Below, one piece after another: positions 35,365 through 49,359 of a DNA stretch of 64,000 nucleotides (positions within the stretch are counted from its first letter, which is position 1; each line of letters starts with the position of its first letter). The notes beneath the pieces are model-generated. The model was not told the origin of the DNA. It did not search any database and saw only the letters and a list, made by a program, of their open reading frames with translations. Source of the DNA: Neoconidiobolus thromboides FSU 785 (lineage: Eukaryota > Entomophthoromycota > Entomophthoromycetes > Entomophthorales > Neoconidiobolaceae); assembly GCA_025603075.1 (NCBI GenBank), contig MU626373.1, positions 1-64,000 on the forward strand, written 5' to 3'. The position numbers and the translations under genes were made by a program.

Positions 35365-35843
35365 TATCAGCTTTGTAATTAATTAGATTTATATAGTACA
35401 ACTAATTCAAAGCTTTTTGTTTTGATTTACTATGAGAATTTCTACCACTTAATTGCAAAAGAAACATTATTTCCTTATTTTAACATCTATGTTTAGCAAT
35501 TACAATAACAAATTACAATCGTTGTTATGTTCCATATATACAGCCACTCAATTGGAACATAAAATGAAGTTTTTAATACAATAATTTAAGGCTTTCTAGT
35601 TAAATTGTTTCTTGAGATTGTACTTTTAATAAAGTTGCTAAGTTTTATAGTATTTCATATAAATTTCATATAAATTCCATAACAATATTTTTTATTTTAT
35701 TTGTTTTATATAGCATGTAGCTTATTTTATCCTATTTTTATTTAAACCTATCTTAGCTACATAAAGTAAAACTTTTTAAATTATAGCAAATTAATTAAGC
35801 AAAAACTGCTTTTTAATGCTAGTTATCAAAGACTAACTTTTGT
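35365..35843 (+). repeat. LTR-like repeat, copy 3 (AT-decayed)
   Basis: Aligns with copy 1 (TTTTGATTTRCTATGRGA, TTAATAAAG, CTATCTTAG..ACA) but most G/C positions have become A/T on both strands, and an extra ~30-40 bases lie near 35510-35570. The boundaries are approximate. Confidence 0.55.
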
Positions 35844-36397
35844 GACTATTTAAAACTCTATATTAATAAAGTATATGCCTTTAGTTTAAAAAATTATCTA
35901 TATAATTTTGTTTTTAGCTAATAAAAGGACTAAAAAATAGCCTTTAAATATTGTTTTAAAGCAGTTTCTAAAGAATTTATTTTGAGTATTATTAAAAGTT
36001 ATTTTTTTAATTTAAATTTGAAACTTAGCTAGACTTTGATTAGTTTTAAATCATTTTATGCTTAATTTCAAAAAAGTTAAATTTTATAATACTATACTTT
36101 TTAAAGATAAAACTCAATGTTTTAAGAATTAAGTACAAATAAATATACAAAATATATTTTATTTGCTATAATTTTAAGCTATAGTTTTATTATTATTATA
36201 ATATTGAATATTAAAACTTTATAATTTAAAAAAATAAATTCATTTTAATATAAATTTTTATAAGCAGAATAAAACAAAATAAAATAAGAAACCTTTAGTT
36301 ATATACTTTTTTATAATATATACAACTTTAAAAATAAATTAATATAACTTTAAATTTTGACTTTTTATAAAATTTTAATATTTATAATAAATAATTA

Positions 36398-36527
36398 ATA
36401 TGGGGATGTTTTTTTGATTCCATTGGGGATGTTTTTTTTGATTTCATTACTTTTCCATTTTTTAAGCGCTATTTGAGTGGAAAAATTCTTAGTAAAATTC
36501 ATAAACGAAAAAATACATTCTCATATA
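36398..36527 (+). repeat. MITE-like element, copy 11
   Basis: The left end is duplicated (two GGGGATGTTTTTTTGATT starts 27 bases apart). Core AAGCGCTATTTGAGTGG, right end TACATTCTCATAT. Confidence 0.85.
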
Positions 36528-37062
36528 TTTTTATTAGATTATAATTAGCTTAAATATAAAAATTTAATTTTATTAAAATCAACAATTTATTTAATATAAT
36601 AAATTTTATTTTTTAATGATTAAAATGTGATAAATATAAAATAAAAACTCTATAATATTAAAAAAACTTACTTTTACAGTATAAAACATTTTTCAATATG
36701 ATTAAACCTGTTTTTTACTAATTTCGAATTTTTAATAGTTGTAAAAATATGATAATAAAAACATAAGCTAAAGCTATTATTATCTAGATTTTAATATCTT
36801 ATAAAAATTTTAATAAAAAATATTATATTAAAAGCTTAAATAATGTGTTCTAAAAAAACACGTATATAAACATAATTTAAGTCAAGATAATTATATATAT
36901 GGGGGTATATTTTATTTAGGTTTTTAATATTTATTTAAAAAACTAAATATATTTTTATATTTTTATCCAATATTACTAATCTTTATGACTTAATATTATA
37001 AAATATTTATAATATTAGCTGCAGAAAGTTTAGACGGTAATTAGGTATTTAACTTTTACTAT

Positions 37063-37160
37063 GTAAGGGTGTACTTTAGAGAATTTTGCTGATAGCCTTT
37101 CCACTCAAATACTGCTTAAAAAAGAAAAAAGTGATAAAATCAAAAAAACACTTTCACGTT
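37063..37160 (-). repeat. MITE-like element, copy 12
   Basis: From GTAAGGGTGTACTTTAG to AAAAAACACTTTCACG, with core CAAATACTGCTTAAAA. Diverged ends. Confidence 0.65.
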
Positions 37161-37680
37161 AAAAACGAATTTATGCAACTATTTTCTAGTGTATTTCTTG
37201 CTTTTACCATCAGTCCATCTGGGTTGATTTTTCGGAATATTCATTTATTGGCAAATATCTTTTCTCGGCTTTTATCATAAAGAATTAAAAACTATAAATG
37301 TTTATAATTGACTTCATTAAAGAAACTTTCATACCATAATTTATAAGACATATAATAATAATAATAAAACTTATTTCATGACAACTATTGATGTGAATTT
37401 TTACTTTATCTCACATTAGCTTATTACAATTTATAATTTTTTTATATAAACACCTTTGCTGTTATTTTCCCGCTTCCTATCATAATTTTGTGGGAATTTC
37501 TATAATAGAAAACTATGAAATCCTTTTATTCATCTTGGCATACAGAGTTTGGATTGCCAAGTAGTCTTATTAAATGAGCTTTAAAATACCTTTGATTAGA
37601 AAAAGCATATATTATAGATTATAAATAAAATACATAAGACAATTATTTTTGATATTTTAATTACAGCCTTTTGCTTAACT

Positions 37681-38311
37681 ATGACTACAAAGTTTTACTT
37701 TATAACCTCAGCAGTCAATTTATTTTGTTCTATTATACTAATTTGCCACGCCTTTAATTATTGGATTAACTACAATAGTTTCAATGCTATTGGTGTAATA
37801 CAAGGCATTTATTGCCTGTAAGAATTTTACTCATTGCTATGTATTAATGTTATGTCTCTAATTTGTTAGTATATTTTCAGCATTCTTAATTGGATTTGAA
37901 GTCGAAAGTATCCAGAATATTTATGTTGTTTATTTTCAATTTATGAAGTTTCCATTAGGCAGAGGATTAAGTAAGAATACATTGAATTTGATTTGTAACT
38001 TATTAACTCATTTTTTATATAGCTTATTTATTGTAATTCATTAAGTCTTCAGCATATAAGTACTCATATATTAACTCATTTTTAGCTTTAGTTTGATAAC
38101 TCTTACTACTACATGGTATGGTATCCTGAGTTTGATATTATTAATTAAGTTCGGGGCTTTATCTATTTTTATTCATTTTTTAATACCAGACTCCACTTAT
38201 TATCCTATTATACCATCTTTAACTAGTAATATATCCGATTATACGGGCGATGATAACCCAGTCAGTACTATAACCCCTACAGCGCCTGAAGTTATTACAG
38301 TTCCTAGCTAA
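37681..38311 (+). CDS. Small tetraspan membrane protein, paralogue 1 (COPI-associated/Tvp15-like?)
   Basis: Four exons: 37681-37817, 37870-37970, 38023-38032 (10 nt) and 38086-38311; 157 residues. Four hydrophobic segments (starting at residue ~5; around IQGIYCLIFSAFLIGFEV; after GRGLTYLFFS; and LILLIKFGALSIFIHF) and a Pro/Ser/Thr-rich C-terminal tail. The motif GRGL..F(S)LIT..TWYGI is shared with paralogues at 38640-39275 and 61134-61676. The arrangement recalls COPI-associated/Tvp15 Golgi membrane proteins, which carry a similar GRG motif after the second span, but I hold that link loosely. The 10-nt third exon is required for frame and is matched exactly in paralogue 2. Confidence 0.78.
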
Positions 38312-38639
38312 TCTCCAGCTTAATAAATAAACTATTATTATTCCATTTATAAGAACAGTCGTGCAAATTACTTTTTGAAAATATGTAGACAGATATTTTT
38401 CATGATTATTATTTCTTGGCATATTCTTGCCAAGGATTTTTTAACTAAAGATAGAAATCATAATAAAAAAAGAAGACAGCGCACTTTAAAATAGGAAAAA
38501 TTAAAACCCAATAGATGAACAAAAAAACTTACTACTATTAAACAAAATTTATTGTTCCTAACTTGATTTTAGTTCATGTATATAAATCTTTATATTATAG
38601 TATACTTTTTCACTTTTGTTTTTTGATTAATTATTCTTA
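38312..38639. other. Spacer between tandem tetraspan genes
   Basis: AT-rich 328-bp spacer. It must hold the 3' end of paralogue 1 and the promoter of paralogue 2. No other feature is seen. Confidence 0.55.
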
Positions 38640-39275
38640 ATGAGTACCATTGTTTGCGTTGTTGCTTCTATTATAAATGTGTTATTTTCACTATTACTGT
38701 TTGCCCATGCAGTTCATTATTGTTTGTTGTATATAAATTTTGACAGAACTGGAATTGTCGAAAGTATTTATTGTTTGTAAGTATTAAAAGTCTTAGTTTA
38801 TATCCATGCAACTAATAATCAAGATTATTCTCTTTATTTTTATTAGCTACCGAAATCGGTAGCATTGAAGCTATGTTTAAACGAAACTTTAGATTCATTA
38901 AGAAGCCCATGGGAAGAGGACTTGGTAAATTAAATATATACATATTGATAGTATATACTAATATCATTTTATCAGCTTATATATTGTAATTATTATTATC
39001 TGATATAATATAATATGATTTTAATTAACTTTATCAGCTTTAGCTTTGTAACACTATCAATTACATGGTATGGGATAGCGTCTTTATTGAGCTTTATATT
39101 CTTTGGATTTGGATTTGTTGTGTTTTCGTTTTTATATCCAAATTATTCATTTTCTTCATTGGTACCATCGTTTAAACTAGAAGATGAAATTAAAATGATT
39201 GAAGCTTCAATTGGTAATCCAAATTCAATAAATCCTAGCATTGGTCAATCATCAGGGCAAGTTGCCAATATTTAA
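38640..39275 (+). CDS. Small tetraspan membrane protein, paralogue 2
   Basis: Four exons: 38640-38776, 38824-38924, 38976-38985 (10 nt) and 39038-39275; 161 residues. The first three exons are 137, 101 and 10 nt long, exactly as in the upstream paralogue, so this is a tandem duplication with preserved gene structure. Four hydrophobic segments, GRGLAYIFFS and TWYGIAS motifs, and a polar Asn/Ser-rich C terminus. The acceptor of exon 2 is the AG at 38822-38823; a later AG would break the frame. Same tentative COPI-associated/Tvp15-like family; function unknown. Confidence 0.78.
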
Positions 39276-39949
39276 TTTATTTTAATTAATAAAAGTTGTG
39301 TAATTTCACTTTTTTTATATTATACTTTATAAAGCAAGTATTTTCGTTAGTGGATTAAACTAAGACATATGCCTTGAACTCGATTATTAGAATTCAATTA
39401 AAAAACTTGATAAACACCTTAATTTCAATTATTTATGTATTCTTTAAAAATTATGAATACTTTGGAAAGTTTAAGTGGCTAATTTGACATAAAGAGCAAT
39501 AGCTCCAAACTGCTAGTCTGAAACAACGGTAGTCTATAGAATTAGCAAAACATAATTTAGAAACTATACTCCTGATTTTTTTGTATACATTAACCTTAGG
39601 AACCCTCAAACCCAGCTATTGCAATATCTGATCTAAATAACTATTCTGCCAACCATACAATAAGGTAAAGGGGGCGGATGAGTTTAGAAAGCAAGATCTT
39701 AAAGTAATATGGTTTTTATAAACGAAAAGAATCTTCAAAGTAAAGTTCATATAGATGAAACCTCTACAGTTATGGTTAAATTAAAGTTCCTTACATCCAT
39801 GATACTTTGAATAAATAAACACCTTATAATACTTTTTAAGGTATGTGCTAGCCCAAAGACTAGAAATAGGGCCAGCTCAATACTTTGTTTAAAAGGTTCT
39901 TTTTATAAGATTGTTTTATTACTTATTCTTAAATTATAAAAATTTTTCA

Positions 39950-40052
39950 AATGGGGGTGTATTTTTTTATTTAATTTTAATAATGATCTTTTCGCTCAAA
40001 CAATGCTTAAAAGAATGGAAAAAGTGATGAAATCAAAGAAGCATCCTCAAAC
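39950..40052 (-). repeat. MITE-like element, copy 13
   Basis: From AAATGGGGGTGTATTTT to AAAGAAGCATCCTCAAAC, with core CAAACAATGCTTAAAA. Confidence 0.78.
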
Positions 40053-40167
40053 ATTTATAAATAAATGTGTTAACCTTGCAATTTTAATCATTGACAGGTG
40101 ATTCTTATTTTACTAATTTAAATTTATTTGAGGAATTTATAAGCTTTTTTAAATACCAATTAAATGA

Positions 40168-40269
40168 TATCGGGGTATTTTTTGGTTTCATCATTTTTTC
40201 CGTTTTTCAAATGCAATTTGAGAGGAAAAATTATTAGTAAAATTATTAAACAAGAAAATACATCCTCAT
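40168..40269 (+). repeat. MITE-like element, copy 14
   Basis: From ATATCGGGGTATTTTTTGG to AATACATCCTCATAT; core partly diverged (AAATGCAATTTGAGAGG). Confidence 0.8.
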
Positions 40270-40864
40270 ATAATAATAAATTTCTTATAAATTCTACCAT
40301 ACTTTAAAGTCAAATGACATATTGAATAATACAAATTAAATAAAAAATACAAATTAATGAGCTTCTTATTATTTTTGTTATAAAGAAAATCAAATATTCA
40401 GTTGTCAAAATATAATATTTAGTAGTACATAGGCAATAATAGCAATTGATGATTGACTAATTCAGCTAATAAGTTTTTGACCTATTATCACTAATTTATT
40501 ACTACTCTTTGGCTATAATAACATAAATTGGTGCTATGTCTATTAGTGTTTTATTGTTTATTCATGATTGCTCAACATTAGAACAAATATAATTTTAAAT
40601 ATTTTAATTAATATATTTATGATATAAAATTCCAATATTATGCTATTAAATAAACACTTTATTAATTCTATTAAAGCTGAATTTTTATATACAAGCTAAT
40701 TAAAAGTTAGCAAAAGCATAATAGTTATCTATTATGAATATTGCTATTATATAAAAAGTAAAATTATTTTATTAATAAAAATTTTATATTTTAATGTTTT
40801 AATGTATAAAATTTATAATAAATCAGTATTTTCAGTTGAAATTTTTCTAAATTATTAAATAGCT

Positions 40865-40971
40865 TATGTGGCTGTGTTTTCGTGTTTAGGAATTTTACTA
40901 ACAATTTTTCCACTCAAATAGCGCTTAAAAGATGGAAAAAGTAATGAAACCAAAAAAACATACTCTTGTAT
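40865..40971 (-). repeat. MITE-like element, copy 15
   Basis: From TATGTGGCTGTGTTTTCG to AAAAACATACTCTTGTAT, with a well-kept core CAAATAGCGCTTAAAAG. Confidence 0.82.
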
Positions 40972-40986
40972 TTTTATTTAAAGTAA

Positions 40987-41093
40987 TATATGGGGATGTA
41001 TTTTTGTTTTTAAGAATTTCACTAACAAATTTTCCGCTCAAATAGCGCTTAAAAGATGGAAAAAATGCTGAAGCTAAAAAAGACATCCCCATA
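40987..41093 (-). repeat. MITE-like element, copy 16
   Basis: Near-consensus copy with both ends intact: ATATGGGGATGTATTTTTG to AAAAGACATCCCCATAT. Confidence 0.88.
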
Positions 41094-41263
41094 TGGTGAT
41101 GTTTTTTTTGATTTGACTACTTTTCCATTTTTTAAGCGCTATTTGAGTGGAAAAATTACTGGGGATGTTTTTTTTGATTTCATTACTTTTCCATTTTTTA
41201 AGCACTATTTAAGTAGAAAGATTGTTAGTAAAATTCTTAAACATAAAAATATATCCTTATATC
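41089..41263 (+). repeat. MITE-like elements, copies 17 and 18 (truncated plus full, tandem)
   Basis: A 3'-truncated copy (41089-41159, stops after GTGGAAAAATTACT) is followed directly by a full copy (41160-41263) ending ATATATCCTTATAT. The first overlaps the right end of copy 16 in CCATATGG. The arrangement suggests insertion into, or tail-to-tail joining with, existing copies. Confidence 0.82.
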
Positions 41264-42060
41264 ATTAAAATTAAATACTATATTGATTTATTTCTAAAAC
41301 TATTTATATTAATCAGTTTTTGACTTTATATTTTTTTACTTTTGAGCTATTGTTATTAACAATAAAAATTACATTGTGAAAAAATAGAATTTTTTAAATA
41401 ATCTCTACTAAATTTTGTTAATTTTTGTAATTTATTTGTTATATAGATAAGTTTGATTAAAATTTTGATTTTTTGTCTAAAAAAATTTATATAAAATAAA
41501 GTTTGCTTAAAACATAAAATTCTAATATTTAATATTACAATAAAGAGAAAAGGTTATAATTTGAAATTATGGCAAATAAAGTGTATTCTATATCTTTATT
41601 CATATCTTAATTATTAAAGCATCTGGTTTTGCCTTTAGAAGATTATAGTATTTTTATAAAAACTCTTTGTGACTTCTATAACGCAATTTTTTATATAATA
41701 ATATTTATAAATGTTTATTAACAAAACAAAACCCTGTTTATAAATTTCATATAGCTTTATTTGAATCTATATATTTAAATATATCACTAGAAACATTCAT
41801 ATGTATTACTTGAATAGACTTGAGATAAAAAAATATAGACATTGATGATACTCAATTATAATACATACATATTGAACCTTTATTACATAAAATGACTCAA
41901 ATTACTAAAGGTCTAAAAAATTGAATTTCTAACTTTGCAAAGCTGCGAATACTTAAAGAATTAGCAGATGAAATTTGAAGAATCAATCCAATAAAATTCC
42001 TCAAAATAGAGTATCATAAAATCAAAAAAGTTTTGAATAAAAAAATTGACCATTTTCAAT

Positions 42061-45000
42061 ATGTCAAATCCTAAAGAAGAAACAAAATTAAATCCTACTT
42101 CAGCCGAAGAAGTTGCTGGTGATCAAACCGCTGCTGACAAAGCTGCTAAAAATGCCGCTAAAAACGAAGCAAAACGTAAAGCTAAACTTGAGAAATTAGC
42201 TGCTAAACAAGCTGCTCAAGCTGCTAAAGCGGAAAGTGTAAGTTCATCATAACTATGGCTGTACTTTTAAACTAACTCTAGTTAGACTAAAAAAAAGGAT
42301 AAGACTGACAGTAAAAAAACAAAAGAAAAGGTAGCTTTTGTTAATAAAACAAAACCTGGAGATAAAAAAGGTATTTATTAATCTATAAAATTGATATTTT
42401 TATTAAATTTAAAAAGATTTGTCTGAGCCATTGGAGTCCACTTATAACGCCATTGCAGTTGAATCAGCTTGGTATGATTGGTGGGCAAAAGAAGGTTTTT
42501 TCAAACCACAACTTACTGAAGATGGTAAAATTAAGCCAGAGGGGGCTTTTATAATACCTATTCCACCACCAAATGTAACTGGTAGTTTGCATATTGGCCA
42601 TGCATTAACTGTAGCTATTCAAGATGCTTTGATTCGTTGGAATCGAATGCTTGGAAAAACTGTTTTATTTAATCCAGGTTGTGATCATGCTGGTATCAGT
42701 TGTCAGTCCGTTGTTGAAAAAAATCTTTATAGGCAAGAAAAGAGAACAAGGCATGACTTAGGTAGAGAAGCTTTTGTTGATAAAGTTTGGGAATGGAAAG
42801 AGCAATATGGTGGTCATATCTATACCCAACTCAAACGTATGGGTGGCTCTTATGACTGGGAACGTGCTAAGTTTACTATGGACCCTGAACTTAACAAAGC
42901 TGTGATTGAAGCATTTGTTAGATTACATGATGAAGGTATTATCTATCGTTCTAAGAGATTAGTCAATTGGTGTGTACATCTCAACACTGCTCTTTCTAAT
43001 TTAGAAGTAGAAAATAAAGAGTTAACAGGTTCTACTTGGTTGAATGTCCCAGGTTATGATGAGTCAGAAAAATTCCAATTTGGGGCTATTCATTCCTTTG
43101 CTTATCAAGTTGAAGATACTGAAGAAAAAATTATTGTTGCAACTACACGTATTGAAACTATGCTTGGTGATACTGCTGTTGCCATTCATCCAGATGATGA
43201 AAGATATAAACATTTACATGGTAAACATGTCATTCATCCTTTCAACGGTCGTCGTATTCCAATTGTTTGTGATAGTATTGCAGTTGATATGGAATTCGGT
43301 ACTGGTGCAGTAAAGATTACACCAGCTCATGATTTCAATGATTTCGAAGTTGGTAAACGTCATAATTTAGAAAATATTAATATCTTAAATGACGATGGTA
43401 CATTTAATGAAAATGCTGCACCATTCCAAGGTTTAAAGCGATTCCATGCCCGTAAAGCAGTTTTAGCAGCTTTGAAAGAAAAGAATCTATTTATAGAAAC
43501 TAAAGATAATCCTATGGTTGTACCAATTTGCTCTCGTTCTGGAGATGTTATTGAACCTTTATTAAAACCACAATGGTGGGTTAATTGTAAAGAAATGGCC
43601 GCTGAAGCTATTAAAGCCGTTGAAGATGGTCAACTCAATATTTTACCAAAAGCTTCAGAACGTGAATGGTTCCGTTGGTTAGAAAATATTCAAGATTGGT
43701 GTATTTCTCGTCAATTATGGTGGGGACATCGTGCACCAGCTTATTTTGTTAAAATTGAAGGTAAAGAACAAAATACAGATGATAGTCAATATTGGATTGT
43801 TGGACGTAGTTATGAAGAAGCTTTAGAAAGAGCTACTAGTAAATTTGGACCAAATATTAAATTAGAGCAAGATGAAGATGTGTTAGATACTTGGTTTTCA
43901 TCTGGTTTATGGCCATTTTCTATTTTTGGATGGCCAGAACAAACAAAAGATTTATCTTTATATTATCCAAATTCATTACTTGAAACTGGTTGGGATATCT
44001 TATTCTTTTGGGTAGCTAGGATGGTAATGATGGGTATTAAATTAACCGGCCAAGTACCTTTTAAAGAAGTTTTATGTCATGCTATGATTCGTGATGCTCA
44101 TGGCCGTAAAATGTCAAAATCATTAGGAAATGTTATTGATCCTGTTGATGTTATTGAGGGTATTACTTTAGAAGAGCTAGGTGTTAAATTAGAAAAGGGT
44201 AACTTAGACCCAAGAGAAGTTAAAAAAGCTAAAGAAGGCCAAAAACAAGATTTCCCTAATGGTATCCCAGAATGTGGTACTGATGCTCTTCGTTTTGCAC
44301 TGTGTGCTTATCCTATTGCAGGTAAATAATAATTACCATATATAAAGTTTAAACTAAATTAAATTAGGTCGTGATATTAATTTGGATATCTTGCGTGTTG
44401 TTGGATATAGAAAATTCTGTAATAAATTATGGAATGTAACTAGATTTGCTCTTATGCGTTTAGATGAAAAATTCATTCCTAGATCTGATCCTAAAGTAAT
44501 TTAAATTAATATTATTAGTTATGATTTATTAATTTTTTTAGGCTACTGGCGAAGAATCTTTAGTTGAAAAATGGATTTTGAATCGTTTTAATATCGCTGC
44601 CATTGAAACTAATAAAGCGCTTGAAGAGCGTAATTTCATGAATGCTACAAACGCTGTTTATAATTTCTGGTTATATGAATTATGTGATGTATTTGTTGAA
44701 ATGATGAAACCAGTAGTAACTGATTTAAGTCCAGAAAATGAAAGTAAACGCCGTTCAATGCAAGATACCCTTTGCATTTGCTTAGAAGGTGGATTAAAAC
44801 TTCTCCATCCATTTATGCCTTTCCTTACCGAAGAACTATATCAAAGACTTCCTCGTAGAACTGATGATAAAGTTCCTTCTATTTGTATCGCTTCCTTCCC
44901 AGTCGGTGAAACTACTTATGAAAATTCAGAAGCTGATGCTTTGTTTGAATCCGCCTATTCTGCTGTTAAATCAGCTAGATCTTTACTAGCTGATAACGGT

Positions 45001-45266
45001 ATAACCAAGGGAGAAGTTAAAGGTAAGTTATAATATTACTATATATATTTATATTTGTTTATATTTATTTTATAGTTTATTATTCTACTGTTGATGGTAA
45101 AATAGCTGAAGCTCTTGAAGCAAATAAAGCTAGTTTCAAATCCTTAATTAAAGGATGCGAAGTATTTGAAGCTTTAGGTGATAAAGATGCTACTACTTAT
45201 GTTTCTAGTTCACCACAAGCCAATAATTTAATGGTTTATCTTGAATTACCAACTAAAGAAAATTAA
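42061..45266 (+). CDS. VAS1: Valyl-tRNA synthetase
   Basis: Six exons: 42061-42237, 42286-42370, 42417-44321, 44368-44495, 44542-45022 and 45076-45266; 988 residues. A Lys/Ala-rich N-terminal extension (~residues 15-85) is typical of eukaryotic ValRS. The class I catalytic site has [15 protein letters not shown] (HIGH) and [11 protein letters not shown] (KMSKS). The editing domain includes [18 protein letters not shown]. The anticodon-binding and C-terminal coiled regions follow ([30 protein letters not shown]). It charges tRNA-Val. Fungi often use one gene for cytosol and mitochondria through alternative starts; no upstream in-frame ATG was found here, so dual targeting cannot be judged. Confidence 0.97.
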
Positions 45267-45648
45267 ATTAAAGCTTAAAAACAACAATTGGTATTTGAAC
45301 TTTAAAGCTTCCTCCAAGGTCCGATAGTGATAGTATAGAAAGTAGTTTAATAAAAAAATGTGATAAAATATTCAAGCCTTCGTTATTGTTTTATAAATGC
45401 GCTGTACTGATAGTTTAGTAATGAGGCTAATATCTTTAGTTAAATTTAATTTCTATAGATATTAAATATGGATAAATATAATTTTGTAAAGAAATCTACA
45501 AATTATTTAACTTATTAATTTCATTAAGCTTATATTATACTAAGTATAAACAATTTTAAATCAGTTTAATCAATCTAAAATATAAAATTAGAAAAATTCT
45601 CCCAAATAGACCTATAAACCCCAAGCAAACTTATTTTTTATTTTGAAT
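45267..45648. other. Convergent intergenic region
   Basis: 382 bp of AT-rich DNA between the 3' ends of the valyl-tRNA synthetase and uS12m genes. No feature beyond expected transcript ends. Confidence 0.6.
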
Positions 45649-46158
45649 CTATTTATCACTTGAAGGCTTCTTAGCACCATATTTCGATCTTGAAGTAGCT
45701 CTATTAGCAACGCCTTGTAAATCATATTTACCTCTAATGAGCTTATATTTCACACCAGGTAAATCAGGAGGGCCCCCACCACGAACAAGTACTACTGAAT
45801 GTTCTTGTAAATTATGACCTTCACCCGGAATATAAGCAATGATAGTTTTTCCATTACTTAATCGAACTCGTGCTACTTTACGTACAGCTGAATTAGGTTT
45901 CTTTGGTTTTGTAGTGTATACTTTCACACAAACACCTTTTTTCTGTGGATTGCCATCGAGAGCTGGACACTTGGATACATTGGGCTTGGTTTTACGACAA
46001 CCTCTTATTACTTGATTTAAAGTCGCCATATTACTCGTTTGAGTTTGTACCACAGTTAAACGATTAATGGGGTTAGTTAAGTTGGATTTGAGTAAATTAA
46101 AAGTTGGTGTCTTGGTTAAGGTTAACCCCCTCATTAGGGTACATAACATTGTTGACAT
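45649..46158 (-). CDS. MRPS12: Mitochondrial small-subunit ribosomal protein uS12m
   Basis: Single exon, 169 residues. The first ~42 residues are Thr/Leu/Arg/Asn-rich with almost no acid, consistent with a mitochondrial presequence. The uS12 core follows: [72 protein letters not shown]. These include the PNSA and decoding-site loops conserved from bacteria. An internal Met at residue 44 starts the mature-like core, but the upstream ATG supplies the targeting sequence. It shares a 244-bp divergent promoter region with CMC2. Confidence 0.96.
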   Translation of the reverse strand: MSTMLCTLMRGLTLTKTPTFNLLKSNLTNPINRLTVVQTQTSNMATLNQVIRGCRKTKPNVSKCPALDGNPQKKGVCVKVYTTKPKKPNSAVRKVARVRLSNGKTIIAYIPGEGHNLQEHSVVLVRGGGPPDLPGVKYKLIRGKYDLQGVANRATSRSKYGAKKPSSDK

Positions 46159-46402
46159 TTTTTTTGGTTAACTATTTTAAAAATGTAAAAAATCTATAAT
46201 TTTTAAAAAAGTAAAAATTTAAAAAATCTTGAATACTCCAGAATTGAGTAGATTTCAAAAATTGCAAAAGTTAATTCAATTGAAGAATTAATTGAATTTC
46301 AAATTAAAGCGAAGAGAGTTGAAAATAAATAAAAATCGAAAGTTTTAAATTTTTATTTTACAAAATATATACTTTTATTAAAAAGAGAAAAAAAATCTAA
46401 CG
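46159..46402. promoter_or_regulatory. Bidirectional promoter region, uS12m / CMC2
   Basis: 244 bp between two divergent start codons of nuclear genes for mitochondrial proteins. It is A/T-rich, with a short imperfect inverted motif around 46275-46300 (TTAATTCAATTGAAGAATTAA). Bidirectional use is inferred from position. Confidence 0.5.
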
Positions 46403-46702
46403 ATGCATCCTACCTTAACACCCCATAAACATACAGAATGTATATCACAAATCATGGCCTTAAACAATTGTCATTTAAATCATCCAATTAAAAAATATTT
46501 TGGTGAATGTAATGATTTGAAAATTGAATTAAATAAATGTCTGGCTTTAGAGGTAATTGTTACTTTATTATAAAAACAAGATCAAATTAAACTAATACAA
46601 TACTATATTAAGTTTGAAGGCATACGTTCAGCTAATGCTAAAAAAGCTAAAGATGCTAAAAAAAGACGTGAAGAATTATGGAAAGAATTTGAAGATAAAT
46701 AA
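46403..46702 (+). CDS. CMC2: Cytochrome c oxidase assembly twin-CX9C protein CMC2
   Basis: Two exons, 46403-46552 and 46613-46702, 79 residues. The start MHPTLTPHKHTEC is the Cmc2 signature. The twin CX9C motif is intact (C-ISQIMALNN-C and C-NDLKIELNK-C), so it should fold by Mia40-dependent oxidation in the intermembrane space. The basic, helical C-terminal tail (KKAKDAKKRREELW) is typical. Cmc2 acts in cytochrome c oxidase biogenesis with Cmc1. Confidence 0.93.
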
Positions 46703-47019
46703 ATGAATTTAGATATTGGCTTTTTGTTTTATGTTTGAAATGAAATTGATTGTTTAATTTAATAAACAAACATATTTCATTGCTAATTATAGTATTTAAT
46801 ATTTAAAGTTTACTATCAATTACTTCAGGTTAACTACTTTAACGTAAAGATATAGTTTACAATGTTTTATTTAATGATTTTGAACTATTAAATACCTATT
46901 CGGTTTTATTACTAAAATTAAGATTAGTTTATATTTAATAATATATTACAATACAATATAAACAATAAACTAGAAAAAAAAAAAGGATAATTATTTTATA
47001 GAATATCGACCAAGATTTT
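46703..47019. other. Convergent intergenic region
   Basis: 317 bp of AT-rich DNA between CMC2 and the zinc-transporter gene 3' ends. Nothing else is recognised. Confidence 0.6.

Positions 47020-49359
<2,340 letters not shown>

Larger units (their letters stand above)
32287..37680. other. 5.4-kb gene desert with LTR-like and MITE-like repeats
   Basis: No coding exon could be built here. Contents: MITE-like copies 10-12, two LTR-like repeats (34482-34915 and 35365-35843), an ATTTTT microsatellite near 35277-35308, and long stretches of nearly pure A/T. The stretch from ~34950 to 37060 is the most AT-rich of the window and looks mutationally decayed. The first few hundred bases contain the ATPase promoter. 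Confidence 0.6.
39276..42060. other. Intergenic region with MITE cluster
   Basis: 2.8 kb of AT-rich DNA with six MITE-like copies (39950 to 41263). No gene is recognised; reading frames at 41056-41268 lie entirely inside MITEs. The last ~200 bases contain the presumed promoter of the valyl-tRNA synthetase gene. Confidence 0.6.

Noticed and set aside
37086-37280. 64-codon frame upstream of the tetraspan genes
   Set aside because: Its first half is MITE-like copy 12 and the rest has no coding signs.
41056-41268. 70-codon frame with an internal protein repeat
   Set aside because: Wholly within MITE-like copies 16-18; the internal repeat reflects the doubled element.
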